64,000 nt of DNA, taken from positions 136,881 through 200,880 of the forward strand of contig CAZZLC010000006.1 in assembly GCA_964655065.1 (NCBI GenBank), read 5' to 3'. The notes under the pieces were generated by a model. The model saw nothing but the letters and a program-made list of their open reading frames with translations. It was not told the origin of the DNA and did no database searches. Positions 9,152 to 18,263 of the stretch are shown here, one piece after another; positions within the stretch are counted from its first letter, which is position 1; the number at the start of each line of letters is the position of its first letter. The position numbers were made by a program, and so were the translations under genes. The DNA is from DRPG01 sp964655065. GTDB taxonomy: Bacteria > Myxococcota_A > UBA796 > GCA-2862545.

Positions 9152-11989
9152 TTGGGCGGTTTTCTCGTCTTGCTGAGCGTGGCGCTGGGGGCAGACCGGA
9201 TCGTCGGGGGGCCCTTCGCCGACCACGGCGACCTTCCGTCCGCGCTCGCGGCGGCGAACAATGGCGATCGGATCCTGCTGTCCGCGGGCACCTGGGATGC
9301 CGACGTGACGATCTCGAACCGCCAGCTCGAGATCCTCGGCATCGAACCAGGGACCGCCATCCTCGAGACCGCAGGCCCGGGGCTCCGGGTCACGGGCAAC
9401 AGCGCCGACGTCGTCTTTCGCAACGTGGGCTTCGACGGCCGGGGACAACACCCCGGGCTCCTCGTCGAGAGCGGTGCCGACGTGACGCTGTCGTGGGTGC
9501 GGCTCGAGCGGGTCGTGCGGCGCGGTTTCTTCGACGACGACGGCGGGGGAGCCATGGTCCGCGGCGGCGCCCGGCTCGTCGTCGAGCACAGCGTGCTCGA
9601 TCAGGGCCACTCCGACGACGACGGCGGCCTTCTCGCTGCCAAGGGCAACGGGACCGAGCTCGTGGTGAGGTCCAGCACCCTCACGAACGGGTCCGCCAGC
9701 GGCAACGGCGGGGCGATCCTCTGCGAGGACGCGAGCGTCTGTGAGATCACGGAGAGCACGTTCGCGACGAACGGCGCCGATCAGCAGGGAGGAGCCATCT
9801 GGAACCTCCGGACGGACGCTGTGGTCGTCCAGCGCTCGCTCCTCTGCGACTCGCGGGCCACCACCGGCGGCGCGATCTTCTCGCTCGGCGACCTCACCCT
9901 GCGCAACACGCTGCTCGACGGCAACCAGGCCACCGGCGACGGAGGCGCCGTGTACGTCGATGACCCGCTCGGGGGTGGCGCCACCGTGCTGCGGTCCTTC
10001 CACAACGTCTATCGCCGAAACACCGCTGACGAAGGCGGCGCGGGCTTTGTCGACGGCAACACCCAGTGGGTGGGCCACGGCGACCTGTGGGTCTCGAACG
10101 CGTCGACGACCAGCAACGCGAGCCGCCGGGACGTGCTCCGCGGGGCGGGCGCCTCCACCGCCCTCATCGACTACAACCTCGTGTTCGACACGTCGGGGTC
10201 GAGCTTCACCACCTTCCCCGACGATGGCGAGGAGAACTTCGTTCGCAACCTCCTCGAGGGCGTCGACCCGCAGTTCGTCGGCAACACCGCCTGCGACCCC
10301 TTCGCGGTCCAGCTGCAGTCGGGCTCGCCGGCGATCGACGTCTACGACGAGGCCATCGACTACTTCGACGACGCCCAGGTCCTCTACCCTCGAGGCGAGC
10401 TCGAGGATCCGGATGGGAGCCCGGCCGACCTCGGGGTCTGGGGAGCGGCCACCGCGATGGTCGACGCGGACGGCGACGGCTTCGTCAGCGGGCTGGAGGA
10501 CTGCGACGACACCGAGGCGGCGGTCCGACCCTCGGCCACCGAGATTCCCGCCAACGGCGTCGACGAGGACTGCGACGGCGGCGATCGGTGCTTCGGGGAC
10601 GTCGACGGCGACGGCTATGGAGCGCCGGGGGCGTTCCGTTCGAGCGGGGACCTCACCTGCACCGAGCCGGGCGAGGCCGACTCCGGCAACCTCGACGACT
10701 GCGACGACAGCAACGAGAGCATCAACCCTGGCGCGACGGACATCTGCAACGGCATCGACGACGACTGCGATGGCGTGGGCGGACCCGCGGACTCGTTCGA
10801 CGGGGACGGCATCTCGTGGAGCGACGAGGTGGCGCGGGGAGCCGACGACTGCGACCTCGACAGCGACGACGATGGTGTGCCCGACGAGGTCGAGTGGCCT
10901 CGAGGGGACACCGACGGCGACTCCCAGTGGGACATCGTAGACGTCGACGACGACGGGGACGGGATCCCCACCTCGGTGGAGGGGGATGGCGAGGCCGAGG
11001 AGCATCCCTCCTGCCAGGAGCTCGACATCGAGCCCGACGGAATCCCGAACTACCTCGACGAGGACAGCGACGGCGACAATCGGCCCGACTTCCTCGAGAA
11101 CGTCGATCTCGACGGTGACGGAGTGCTCGACTCGCTTACCTGCCAGGAGTGCGACGATCCTGGCGACAACGACCTCGACGGACTCTGCAACTCGCTCGAG
11201 CGCGACAACGGGATGAACCCCGAGAGCCCTGACTCCGACGGCGACGGCGTGACCGACGACGTCGAGTTCAGCGGGAACCTCGACGCCGACAACGACGGGC
11301 TCATCAATCCGCTCGATCCCGACGACGACAACGACGGCATCCCTACCTCGGTCGAGGCGCCCGGGGGCGACTACCAGCGCGACCGTGACCTGGACGGGAT
11401 CTTCGACTTTCTCGACCCCTACGACTGGGATGGGGGGGCCTTCGATCGCGACTCCGACGGACTCGTCACCGCCGACGAGCAGCTCGTGGGGACGGACCCC
11501 GCCGATCCCGACTCGGACGACGACGGCTTCCTCGACGGCGAGGAGGTGGGGGATCCCGTCGACCCCCGCGACACCGATGGCGACGGCACGATCGATGCGC
11601 TCGACGACGACGACGATGGCGACGGCATCCCGACCCTCGCGGAGGGGCCCTTCGACACCGACGGCGACGGTCTGCTGGACCCCTACGACCCCGACTCCGA
11701 CGACGATGGCATCGGAGATGCCGAGGAGGGCGACGGTGATGGGGACTGCGACGGGGTGGTGGATCGGCTCGACCCCACGGACGACGGGGCCTGCGAGCCG
11801 CTCCCTCCGCTACCGACCTACGAGCGGACGGCCTGCTCGACGGTGCCGGTGTCCACGGGATGGTGGCTCGTCGGTTGGGGCCTCTTGGCGGTGGGGCGCC
11901 GCAGGCACCGCGCTTCTCCGAGGACCAGCACCGGCACGGTGCGGATCAGGATGCCGAGATCGGTCGCGAGGGACGACGCCTCGACGTAG
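9152..11989 (+). CDS. Secreted beta-helix / MopE-motif / thrombospondin type-3 repeat surface protein
   Basis: 945 residues from TTG at 9152 (Shine-Dalgarno GGAGGG at 9142-9147) with a short signal peptide. Residues about 20-420 form a parallel beta-helix with repeated GGAI/GGAV and (T/S)xFxxN elements, as in chlamydial-type polymorphic repeats. Two MopE-type metal-binding motifs follow (EDCDDTEAAVRPSATEI..., then DDCDDSNESINPGATDICNG...). About 350 residues of Asp-rich calcium-binding TSP3 repeats come next (DSDDDGxxDxxE type). The C-terminus has a Cys, a Trp/Leu/Gly hydrophobic segment (GWWLVGWGLLAVG) and RRRHR, resembling a MYXO-CTERM anchor. The last 172 bases overlap the opposing sugar transferase gene. 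Confidence 0.85.
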   Translation: MGGFLVLLSVALGADRIVGGPFADHGDLPSALAAANNGDRILLSAGTWDADVTISNRQLEILGIEPGTAILETAGPGLRVTGNSADVVFRNVGFDGRGQHPGLLVESGADVTLSWVRLERVVRRGFFDDDGGGAMVRGGARLVVEHSVLDQGHSDDDGGLLAAKGNGTELVVRSSTLTNGSASGNGGAILCEDASVCEITESTFATNGADQQGGAIWNLRTDAVVVQRSLLCDSRATTGGAIFSLGDLTLRNTLLDGNQATGDGGAVYVDDPLGGGATVLRSFHNVYRRNTADEGGAGFVDGNTQWVGHGDLWVSNASTTSNASRRDVLRGAGASTALIDYNLVFDTSGSSFTTFPDDGEENFVRNLLEGVDPQFVGNTACDPFAVQLQSGSPAIDVYDEAIDYFDDAQVLYPRGELEDPDGSPADLGVWGAATAMVDADGDGFVSGLEDCDDTEAAVRPSATEIPANGVDEDCDGGDRCFGDVDGDGYGAPGAFRSSGDLTCTEPGEADSGNLDDCDDSNESINPGATDICNGIDDDCDGVGGPADSFDGDGISWSDEVARGADDCDLDSDDDGVPDEVEWPRGDTDGDSQWDIVDVDDDGDGIPTSVEGDGEAEEHPSCQELDIEPDGIPNYLDEDSDGDNRPDFLENVDLDGDGVLDSLTCQECDDPGDNDLDGLCNSLERDNGMNPESPDSDGDGVTDDVEFSGNLDADNDGLINPLDPDDDNDGIPTSVEAPGGDYQRDRDLDGIFDFLDPYDWDGGAFDRDSDGLVTADEQLVGTDPADPDSDDDGFLDGEEVGDPVDPRDTDGDGTIDALDDDDDGDGIPTLAEGPFDTDGDGLLDPYDPDSDDDGIGDAEEGDGDGDCDGVVDRLDPTDDGACEPLPPLPTYERTACSTVPVSTGWWLVGWGLLAVGRRRHRASPRTSTGTVRIRMPRSVARDDAST

Positions 11990-12471
11990 GCGGCGTCGTA
12001 GCGCCAGCGCTCGGGCCAGGACAAGTGAATGCCCCCGTGGATCTGCGCGAGCCCGGTGAGCCCGGGCTTGGCGTGGAGGCGCTTCTGCCCGACCTCGTCG
12101 AGCTCGTCGAGCATGCGGGGCATGCCCGGTCGCGGCCCCACCACCGACATCTCGCCACGCAGCACGTTCAGGAGCTGGGGCAGCTCGTCGATCTTCGTGC
12201 GCCGCAGGAACCGGCCCACCCGGGTGACCTCCGGGTCGTCGAGCGGAACCTCGCGCACGGCTCGGGGCACGTGGGTCATCGTGCGCAGCTTGAAGACCCG
12301 AAACGTGCGGCCGTCCCGACCGAGCCGGTCCTGCACGAAGAGCACCGGACCCGACGAGTCGAGCTTGATGGCGGCGGCAGCGACGCCGAGGACGGGAGCG
12401 GTCAACACGAGGGCGGCGCTGGCGACGGTCACGTCGAGCACCCGCTTGCCGAAACGCTCGTAGAGGTTCAC
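11818..12471 (-). CDS. Undecaprenyl-phosphate sugar phosphotransferase (PglC/WcaJ catalytic domain)
   Basis: 217 residues with the small monotopic phosphoglycosyltransferase architecture: Lys/Arg then one re-entrant hydrophobic helix (VLDVTVASAALVLTAPVLGV), SSGPVLFVQDRLGRDGRTF, FKLRTM, the Asp-Glu dyad in TKIDELPQLLNVLRGEMS, VGPRPGMP and KPGLTGLAQ. It transfers a sugar-1-phosphate to undecaprenyl phosphate, starting repeat-unit synthesis at the inner membrane. GTG start overlaps the upstream gene's stop (GTGA) with AGGAGA six bases upstream. The last 30 or so residues extend past the family core and are antisense to the surface-protein gene. Confidence 0.9.
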   Translation of the reverse strand: MNLYERFGKRVLDVTVASAALVLTAPVLGVAAAAIKLDSSGPVLFVQDRLGRDGRTFRVFKLRTMTHVPRAVREVPLDDPEVTRVGRFLRRTKIDELPQLLNVLRGEMSVVGPRPGMPRMLDELDEVGQKRLHAKPGLTGLAQIHGGIHLSWPERWRYDAAYVEASSLATDLGILIRTVPVLVLGEARCLRRPTAKRPQPTSHHPVDTGTVEQAVRS

Positions 12472-13784
12472 GGGGTCTCCTTCGAAGGGGCGGCCAGGCC
12501 CTCGGCAGGCTCGCGGGCCGGCCGAGGCGCGGAGCTGGCGAACACGAGCAGCAGCACCACCTGGAACGGCACGATGGGGACCCGGTACCTGGAGAGGGTC
12601 CCGAGGTTGGCGGCGGTCAGCCCCACCGGGATCCCCAGCAGCACGACGAACGCGAGGCAGAAGGCGAGTCCGGGGTACCGAACGAACGAGCGGCCGATGT
12701 GGGTGATCCGATTGCGGACGAACACCCACACGGTCGCCCCGAGGAGCAAGGTGGTCTCGACGCCGTTGGCGAGCATCATCGGGTTTCGGGCCTCGATGAT
12801 GAACGGACGGAACAGCGCGGTCACGAGGCCCATGGGCGTGTAGAGGAGCTGGCCGGCGAACGTTCGGGTGCGGGGATCTCCGATCACGTAGTTGGAGCCG
12901 CCCCGACCCGAGAACGCGGCGGCCTGCATTCGGGCAGCCTCGTCGGCGAGGCCATCGAGCGCGTAGCGAGGAAAGAGCTCGGCGACGAGGAGGATGCCGA
13001 CCGTGGCTGCGGCGGCCGAGACCAAGAGGGTGACGGGCCGAATCTCGACCCGATCGTTGCGGATCGAGCGCATCCAGTAGTAGGCGACGCCGCCCGCCCC
13101 GGCGAACGCCATGAGGATGTAGGGCTTGACCAGCAGAATCACGAGAGCACCGGCCAGCAGCGGAATCCAACCCGACCGGGCGCCCTTGGAGATCCGGACC
13201 ATGCCGTAGAACGCGGGACCGAGCCCCGCCATGGCCACCGCCTCCTTGATGACCCCGGCCGACCAGAAGACCGCGGAGGGCACGAGCAGGGTGCCGACCA
13301 CGAGCCAGCGGTGGAAGCGGGCGGGGAAGAGGTGCCGCAGCCCGACGTACAGGGTCAGCTTGCCGAGGAACGCGGCCGTCGCGAACACCATCGAGACCGG
13401 TACGATCGACGGGCCGAGGAGGAGGATGCACAGCGAGGTCAGGCCGCACATCGTGGCGGCCGGGCTCCCCGGTGTGGGCACGAAGATCGACAGCGTGTGC
13501 GGCTGCTGGACGATGACCTTCAGCACCTCCGGAAACACGGCGGTGAAGTCTTCGCCCATGCCGTTGGCGAGATCCTCGCCATACCTCATGTAGGCGAGCA
13601 TGTCGCCGATCCCGTAGACCTCGGTCACCAGCCAGACGTGCACCGTCACGCTGCCGAGGTGGGCCAGGTACGCGAGCGCGATCAAGCGGCGCTCGCCTCC
13701 GTCGAAGGCCGCGGGGAACACGGTGACCGCGACCCATCCCACGAGGATGACGATCGCCGTCGTCAGGATGTCGACCTCGCTCAC
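12468..13784 (-). CDS. Polytopic membrane protein, putative polysaccharide polymerase-type
   Basis: 438 residues with about ten hydrophobic helices. Periplasmic-looking loops hold YGIGDMLAYMRYGEDLANG and FRPFIIEARNPMMLANGVE. The early (G/D)DxxxY-type pattern and loop arrangement recall polymerases/transporters in exopolysaccharide clusters, but I do not recognise the exact family. GTG at 13784 is chosen for CGGAGGG seven to eight bases upstream. It overlaps the sugar transferase start by four bases, so chain initiation and this membrane step are co-translated. Alternatives: a polyprenyl-linked glycosyltransferase of the C superfamily. Confidence 0.7.
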   Translation of the reverse strand: MSEVDILTTAIVILVGWVAVTVFPAAFDGGERRLIALAYLAHLGSVTVHVWLVTEVYGIGDMLAYMRYGEDLANGMGEDFTAVFPEVLKVIVQQPHTLSIFVPTPGSPAATMCGLTSLCILLLGPSIVPVSMVFATAAFLGKLTLYVGLRHLFPARFHRWLVVGTLLVPSAVFWSAGVIKEAVAMAGLGPAFYGMVRISKGARSGWIPLLAGALVILLVKPYILMAFAGAGGVAYYWMRSIRNDRVEIRPVTLLVSAAAATVGILLVAELFPRYALDGLADEAARMQAAAFSGRGGSNYVIGDPRTRTFAGQLLYTPMGLVTALFRPFIIEARNPMMLANGVETTLLLGATVWVFVRNRITHIGRSFVRYPGLAFCLAFVVLLGIPVGLTAANLGTLSRYRVPIVPFQVVLLLVFASSAPRPAREPAEGLAAPSKETP

Positions 13785-13843
13785 CGCGGCTGCCCTCCGG
13801 CACGACGTGGTGTGCAATCGGGCAGGCGCCGGCGGAGTTTAGG

Positions 13844-14767
13844 CTACACCGTCGCGTAGGTCCGTTCGGGGTAGCCGTGGGCTACCATCTCTTCGCCCAC
13901 GATGTCCCACAGTTTGACCTGGAGCGCCTGGCGTAGGCGTCGGTGCTTGCCCGAGTTGTCCTCGAACGTCGTGGTGGTCCGCACGTGGTGGTCCTCGAGT
14001 CCACCGGCGTGGACGTGCCGGTTGAAGTCGAGGACCTCGGGCTCGAAGCGCTCGCCGAGAAAGCCGAACATCGCGCGGAGCGTCGGCTCGGGGTCCCTCA
14101 CCAGCTGCTCGTAGCGCAGGACGTGGATCCGCTGCGGGTTCGCCTCGACGAACCGGCGGAGCTTGCGGTTGCGATCCACCCAGTAGCGGCCGGCGGCGAG
14201 CGTGGCGTCGCCGTCGGGACCGAGGAACGGCTCGAGCTGCCACCACACCTTCTTGCCGCCACGGCCGAGCGAGGTCGCGACGTCCATCCCGTCGCGCACG
14301 ATCGCCACGTACTGCGCACGAGGTCCCACGAGCTGGTCGAGGCCGTCGAGGTGCGCGAGCACGCCGGGCGACTTGTCGGCCCAGCGGTGCTTGCCCTGGC
14401 GGGCTGCGTGACGTCGCATCCAGCGGTCGACCGTCTCCCGGAGATCCTCGGCGGCTTCCTCGCGCGTCATCCCGATCGCGTCCAGACCGTCCTCGGCCCT
14501 CGGGTAGTCGAGCATCTGGGCCAGCGACTCGAGAAACAGCGTCTCGGGCGGGCAGCTGATCCGGGAGTGGCTGTTCAGGCAGCGTCGGAGCAGCGACGTG
14601 CCCGAGCGATGACAGCCGAGGATCAGGATCGGGGTGCGGTCGAGGCTCGCGTCACGCGTCGCGGAACGTCCAGGGTCCCGCAGCCGAAGCCAGGCGCCAC
14701 GGGCCGAGACGATCGGTCCGAGTAGCCGCAGCCGCATGGCGGTGTAGGCGCGAGAGAGAAGGTTCAT
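13844..14767 (-). CDS. Sulfotransferase-family protein
   Basis: 307 residues from ATG at 14767 (GGAGGA seven bases upstream). PAPS-binding motifs are clear: the 5'-phosphosulfate loop ILGCHRSGTSLLRRCLNSH near residues 47-65, and the 3'-phosphate-binding YVAIVRDGMDVATSLG. These are followed by WADKSP and VLRYEQLVRDPEPTLRAMFGFLG, typical of Sulfotransfer_1/3 proteins. It probably sulfates a carbohydrate of the locus product; a second sulfotransferase is at 25163. The promoter region shared with the divergent GT4 gene carries a perfect inverted repeat (14783-14815). Confidence 0.85.
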   Translation of the reverse strand: MNLLSRAYTAMRLRLLGPIVSARGAWLRLRDPGRSATRDASLDRTPILILGCHRSGTSLLRRCLNSHSRISCPPETLFLESLAQMLDYPRAEDGLDAIGMTREEAAEDLRETVDRWMRRHAARQGKHRWADKSPGVLAHLDGLDQLVGPRAQYVAIVRDGMDVATSLGRGGKKVWWQLEPFLGPDGDATLAAGRYWVDRNRKLRRFVEANPQRIHVLRYEQLVRDPEPTLRAMFGFLGERFEPEVLDFNRHVHAGGLEDHHVRTTTTFEDNSGKHRRLRQALQVKLWDIVGEEMVAHGYPERTYATV

Positions 14768-14782
14768 GCTGAATCCTCCAGG

Positions 14783-14815
14783 CATCGACCGTCACGTGCT
14801 CAACAGCGGTCGATG
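14783..14815. promoter_or_regulatory. Inverted repeat, operator-like, in divergent intergenic region
   Basis: CATCGACCG (14783-14791) and CGGTCGATG (14807-14815) form a perfect 9-bp inverted repeat around a 15-base spacer. It begins 15 bases upstream of the sulfotransferase ATG and ends 60 bases before the GT4 start. Position and symmetry suit a dimeric regulator controlling both operons, but no regulator is encoded nearby and no -35/-10 boxes could be assigned. An mRNA hairpin is the alternative. Confidence 0.45.
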
Positions 14816-14875
14816 GTGGCCGATGGCTGTCACGACTCTGCCTATCGGTAAGCCCGTCCCTGTCAGGAGGCCCAT

Positions 14876-16000
14876 GTGACCCAGCAGTCCGTGACGTTCG
14901 TGGTGGCGGGGCTCTCCTTCGGGGGCGCCGAGGTACAGGTGGTCGAGCTGTGTGCCCGGATCCAGGCGCGCGGCTGGCGGCCGAGCGTCGTCTCCCTGAT
15001 CCCTCCGACCGCCCTCACCGAGCGTCTCGACGAGATCGGCGTTCCGTGGGTACACCTCGGGGCGCGCAAGGGGCGGTACTCCCCGCGCCTGCTGCCTCGT
15101 CTCCACAGGGCGATCCGCCAGTTCCAGCCCACCGTGGTCCACAGCCACACGCTGCCCGCGAACTTCGCGGTGCGGCTGGTCCGCCCCTTCGTCGACGCCC
15201 CCGTGGTCGTGACGAGCGCCCACAACATCAACGAGGGGGGCCGGGCGCGCATGCTGTTCTACCGGCTCACCGACGGACTGACCGACCTCACCACGAACTG
15301 CAGCGTGTCCGCCGTCGAGCGCTACGTCGCGATCAAGGCCGCGCCTGCGGATCGCATCCGCTACGTTCCCAACGGCATCGACACCCAGCGCTTTCGTGCC
15401 GATCCGGTCCGTCGTGCCGAGGTCCGCGCCGAGCTCGGGCTCGATGACCAGTTCACCTGGCTCGCGGTCGGTCGGATGGACGCCGCCAAGGACTGGCCCA
15501 ACCTCCTCGAGGCGTGCACGCGCACCCTGCGCACCGACGATCGGTTGCTCGTGGTAGGCCAAGGACCGCTCACCGACGAGGTGCAGCGAGACATCGACGC
15601 CCGGGGCCTGAGTCCGCGGATTCGCATGCTCGGACTGCGTCCCGACGTACCCGATCTCATGCGGGCCGCGGACGCCTACGTGATGTCCAGCGCGTGGGAG
15701 GGGCTGCCCATGGTCTTGCTCGAGGCGGGCGCCTCGTCGTTGCCCACCGTGGCCACCTCGGTGGGCGGCGTCGATCAGCTCGTCATCCCTGGCGAGACCG
15801 GCTTCCTCGTGCCGCCGAAGAACGCGGACGCGCTGGGACGCGCCATGCTGGCCCTGCGGAACCTGCCCGACACGGAGCGACGGGCTCTCGGCGAGGGGGC
15901 GCGCGCTCACGTCGAGTCCCGCTACGGCATCGACGCCGTCGCCGAGCAGTGGCTCGCCATCTACGCGGAGCTGCTCGAGCAGACCGCGGTCGCCGCGTGA
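14876..16000 (+). CDS. Family 4 glycosyltransferase
   Basis: 374 residues. N-terminal TFVVAGLSFGGAEVQVVELC is the Rossmann G-G-A-E motif of GT4 enzymes; HSHTLPANFAVRLV, YVPNGIDTQRF, VGRMDAAKDWPNLLEA and the E-x7-E element SSAWEGLPMVLLEAGASSLP complete the GT-B signature. It adds a sugar from an NDP-sugar to the lipid-linked intermediate at the cytoplasmic membrane face. GTG at 14876 is chosen for AGGAGG five to six bases upstream; an overlapping ATG at 14874 leads straight to a stop. First gene of a plus-strand run into the tyrosine autokinase. Confidence 0.92.
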   Translation: MTQQSVTFVVAGLSFGGAEVQVVELCARIQARGWRPSVVSLIPPTALTERLDEIGVPWVHLGARKGRYSPRLLPRLHRAIRQFQPTVVHSHTLPANFAVRLVRPFVDAPVVVTSAHNINEGGRARMLFYRLTDGLTDLTTNCSVSAVERYVAIKAAPADRIRYVPNGIDTQRFRADPVRRAEVRAELGLDDQFTWLAVGRMDAAKDWPNLLEACTRTLRTDDRLLVVGQGPLTDEVQRDIDARGLSPRIRMLGLRPDVPDLMRAADAYVMSSAWEGLPMVLLEAGASSLPTVATSVGGVDQLVIPGETGFLVPPKNADALGRAMLALRNLPDTERRALGEGARAHVESRYGIDAVAEQWLAIYAELLEQTAVAA

Positions 16001-16127
16001 CGGAACGCGATGATCGGGCCCGGACATCGCGGTCGGCGTTCGTGCCTCCGCTGTGCTCAACCGCGAACCCCGCTGACCGATTGGGGGCGAGACCACGCCC
16101 GGCAGCGCGAGCGAGGCAGGAGTGCGC

Positions 16128-18263
16128 ATGAATGAGCAAACCACCGGCGAGACCGGAGGCGGTCCGAGCCTCGGCGACCTGTGGGCGATCGTCCAGATGC
16201 AGCGCAACGTGGTCATCGCGAGCGTCGCGTGCGCCGTGCTGGTGGCCATCGCCTACAGCTCGTTCGCCACGCGGTACTACCGATCGACCGCCGTGCTTCA
16301 CCTGTCGACGATGGCGGGCCAGGAGCTCCGGACGGAGCGGGTGGTCGACTTCGACCAGTACCATCGCTGGAACCGACAGATCTTCGTCCAGACCCAGATC
16401 GAGATCATCCGCTCCCGCAGCATGCTCCTGCAGGTGCTCGAGTCCTACGAGGCCCTGGGCACCGGGGACGAGCTGGTCGCCGACGATGCGGGCCTCGTGC
16501 AGCTCGGCGCCATGCTCGACGTGACGACCCGCCAGGGTACCGAGCTCATCGACATCTCGATCACCTCGCCCGACCCGCGGACCTCGGCCCGGCTCGCGAA
16601 CCTGATCGCCGAGACCTACCAGGCGCGGAACCTCGACACGCTGACCGATGCGGCGGTCGAGGCGAAGGTGTGGCTTCAGGAGCAGCTCCGCAACAAGGAG
16701 GCCGAGATCGCGCAGGCCAGCGAGGAGCTCCGGTCCTTTCAGCGAGAGAACGACATGGCCGACGTCGAGGAGGAGATCACCTCCCGCTCGGCCACCATGG
16801 ACAGCCTGAACCTCGCCATCGGACAGACGCGCACCGCCCTCGCCGAGCAGGAGGCCAAGGTCCGCACCTACGAGCGCCTGTTTCGTCGCGGGGAGACCGC
16901 CGAGCTCGCCAAGGACATGAACACGCCGCTGATCGTGGCGCTCACCGAGGACTATGCGCGCGCGTCGACCGCGCAGGCCCGGATTGCTGCGAACCTGGGC
17001 GTCCGGATGCCCGAGCGGCGGTCGGCCGACGCGGAGCTCGAGCGCATCCGGACCGAGCTCGAGCAGGAGGTCGAGCGTACCCTGGCCGCCGAGCAGGCCA
17101 AGCTGCGCAAGCTCGCCGACAAGGACCGCGAGCTCACCTCCAAGACCGAGAACCTGAAGGAGGAGCTCCTCGTGAGCCAGGCTCGCAAGGAGGAGTACCT
17201 GAAGAAGCGCCTCGCCCTCGAGCGCGCCAAGGACTTCTTCAAGCGGCTCGGTCAGCGCAAGGACGAGCTCGACCTGCAGTCCAAGACCCAGCTCAACAAC
17301 GTCCGCATCGTGCAGGGGGCGCTGCCCGACGATCGCCCGGTGAAGCCGAGCATCCTGTTGAACCTCGCCCTCGGATTGGGCGGCGGGCTGGTGCTCGGGC
17401 TGTCGCTCGGCCTGCTCCGCGAGTACGTGGACGACACCATCAGCTCGCCTCTCGAGGTGACGACCTTCCTCCGCGCGCCCTACCTCGGCATGGTGCCCAA
17501 GATCGAGGCCCCCGACCACGAGCCCGACCTCGCGCTGCACACCCACGACAATCCCCGATCGACGGCCGCAGAAGCGTTGCGGGGGATTCGGACGGTCCTC
17601 GAGCTGTCGACCACCGACGGCGCTCCGCTGAAGCGGCTGCTGGTCACGTCCGCGGTGAGCGCCGAGGGCAAGACGTCGACGATCATCCGCCTGGGCATCG
17701 CGTTCGCCCACCTCAACCGACGCGTGCTCATGGTGGACGCCGACCTTCGCAAGCCCCGGATCCACCGCCTTTTCGAGACCGATCGGGAGCCAGGTCTCAC
17801 CTCGATTCTCGACGGCAAGGTCTCCCGTCGGGACGCGGTCCGCGAGACGCCGGTGCCGAACCTGTTCTACCTGTCGTCGGGGCGTAGCGGTGAGCGACCG
17901 AACGAGCGACTCGCCTCGCCCGCCTTCACCCAGCTGCTCGACGAACTCCAGGAGGACTTCGACCTGATCCTCCTCGACTCGCCGCCGTCGGTGCTGCTCT
18001 CCGATGCCCGGCTGCTCTCCCGCTACGTCGACGGCGTGGTGCTGCTCGTCCGCGAGCACACCACGTCCCGGGTCCTCGTCCGCGAAGCCATTCAGGGCCT
18101 CGAACAGGTCGGAGCCAAGGTCTTCGGGGTGATCGTCAATGCGGTCGACTTCGGCACCACCCGCACCTCGTACAAGTACTACTACGGCTATGGTTATCGA
18201 TACAGCAGGTACTACGAAGAGAACGAGGAGCAGGCGGCGCCATCGTCGACGGAGACGGGTTGA
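16128..18263 (+). CDS. Polysaccharide co-polymerase / tyrosine autokinase (Wzc type)
   Basis: 711 residues from ATG at 16128 (CAGGAG just upstream). Order: cytoplasmic N-terminus, TM1 (about 28-45), Wzz-type periplasmic domain, long coiled coil (about 175-390), TM2 (about 410-430), then a BY-kinase domain with Walker A SAVSAEGKTST, Walker A' VLMVDADLRKPRIHR and Walker B LILLDSPP. The tail YKYYYGYGYRYSRYYEE carries the autophosphorylated Tyr cluster. It sets chain length and gates export with a Wza-type channel, not found here. The 3' end overlaps the likely start of the next gene. Confidence 0.93.
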   Translation: MNEQTTGETGGGPSLGDLWAIVQMQRNVVIASVACAVLVAIAYSSFATRYYRSTAVLHLSTMAGQELRTERVVDFDQYHRWNRQIFVQTQIEIIRSRSMLLQVLESYEALGTGDELVADDAGLVQLGAMLDVTTRQGTELIDISITSPDPRTSARLANLIAETYQARNLDTLTDAAVEAKVWLQEQLRNKEAEIAQASEELRSFQRENDMADVEEEITSRSATMDSLNLAIGQTRTALAEQEAKVRTYERLFRRGETAELAKDMNTPLIVALTEDYARASTAQARIAANLGVRMPERRSADAELERIRTELEQEVERTLAAEQAKLRKLADKDRELTSKTENLKEELLVSQARKEEYLKKRLALERAKDFFKRLGQRKDELDLQSKTQLNNVRIVQGALPDDRPVKPSILLNLALGLGGGLVLGLSLGLLREYVDDTISSPLEVTTFLRAPYLGMVPKIEAPDHEPDLALHTHDNPRSTAAEALRGIRTVLELSTTDGAPLKRLLVTSAVSAEGKTSTIIRLGIAFAHLNRRVLMVDADLRKPRIHRLFETDREPGLTSILDGKVSRRDAVRETPVPNLFYLSSGRSGERPNERLASPAFTQLLDELQEDFDLILLDSPPSVLLSDARLLSRYVDGVVLLVREHTTSRVLVREAIQGLEQVGAKVFGVIVNAVDFGTTRTSYKYYYGYGYRYSRYYEENEEQAAPSSTETG

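Noticed and set aside
10480..11800. Repetitive GAC/GGC-rich tract that could look like a DNA repeat array
   Set aside because: It is the coding sequence for Asp-rich MopE and TSP3 repeats.
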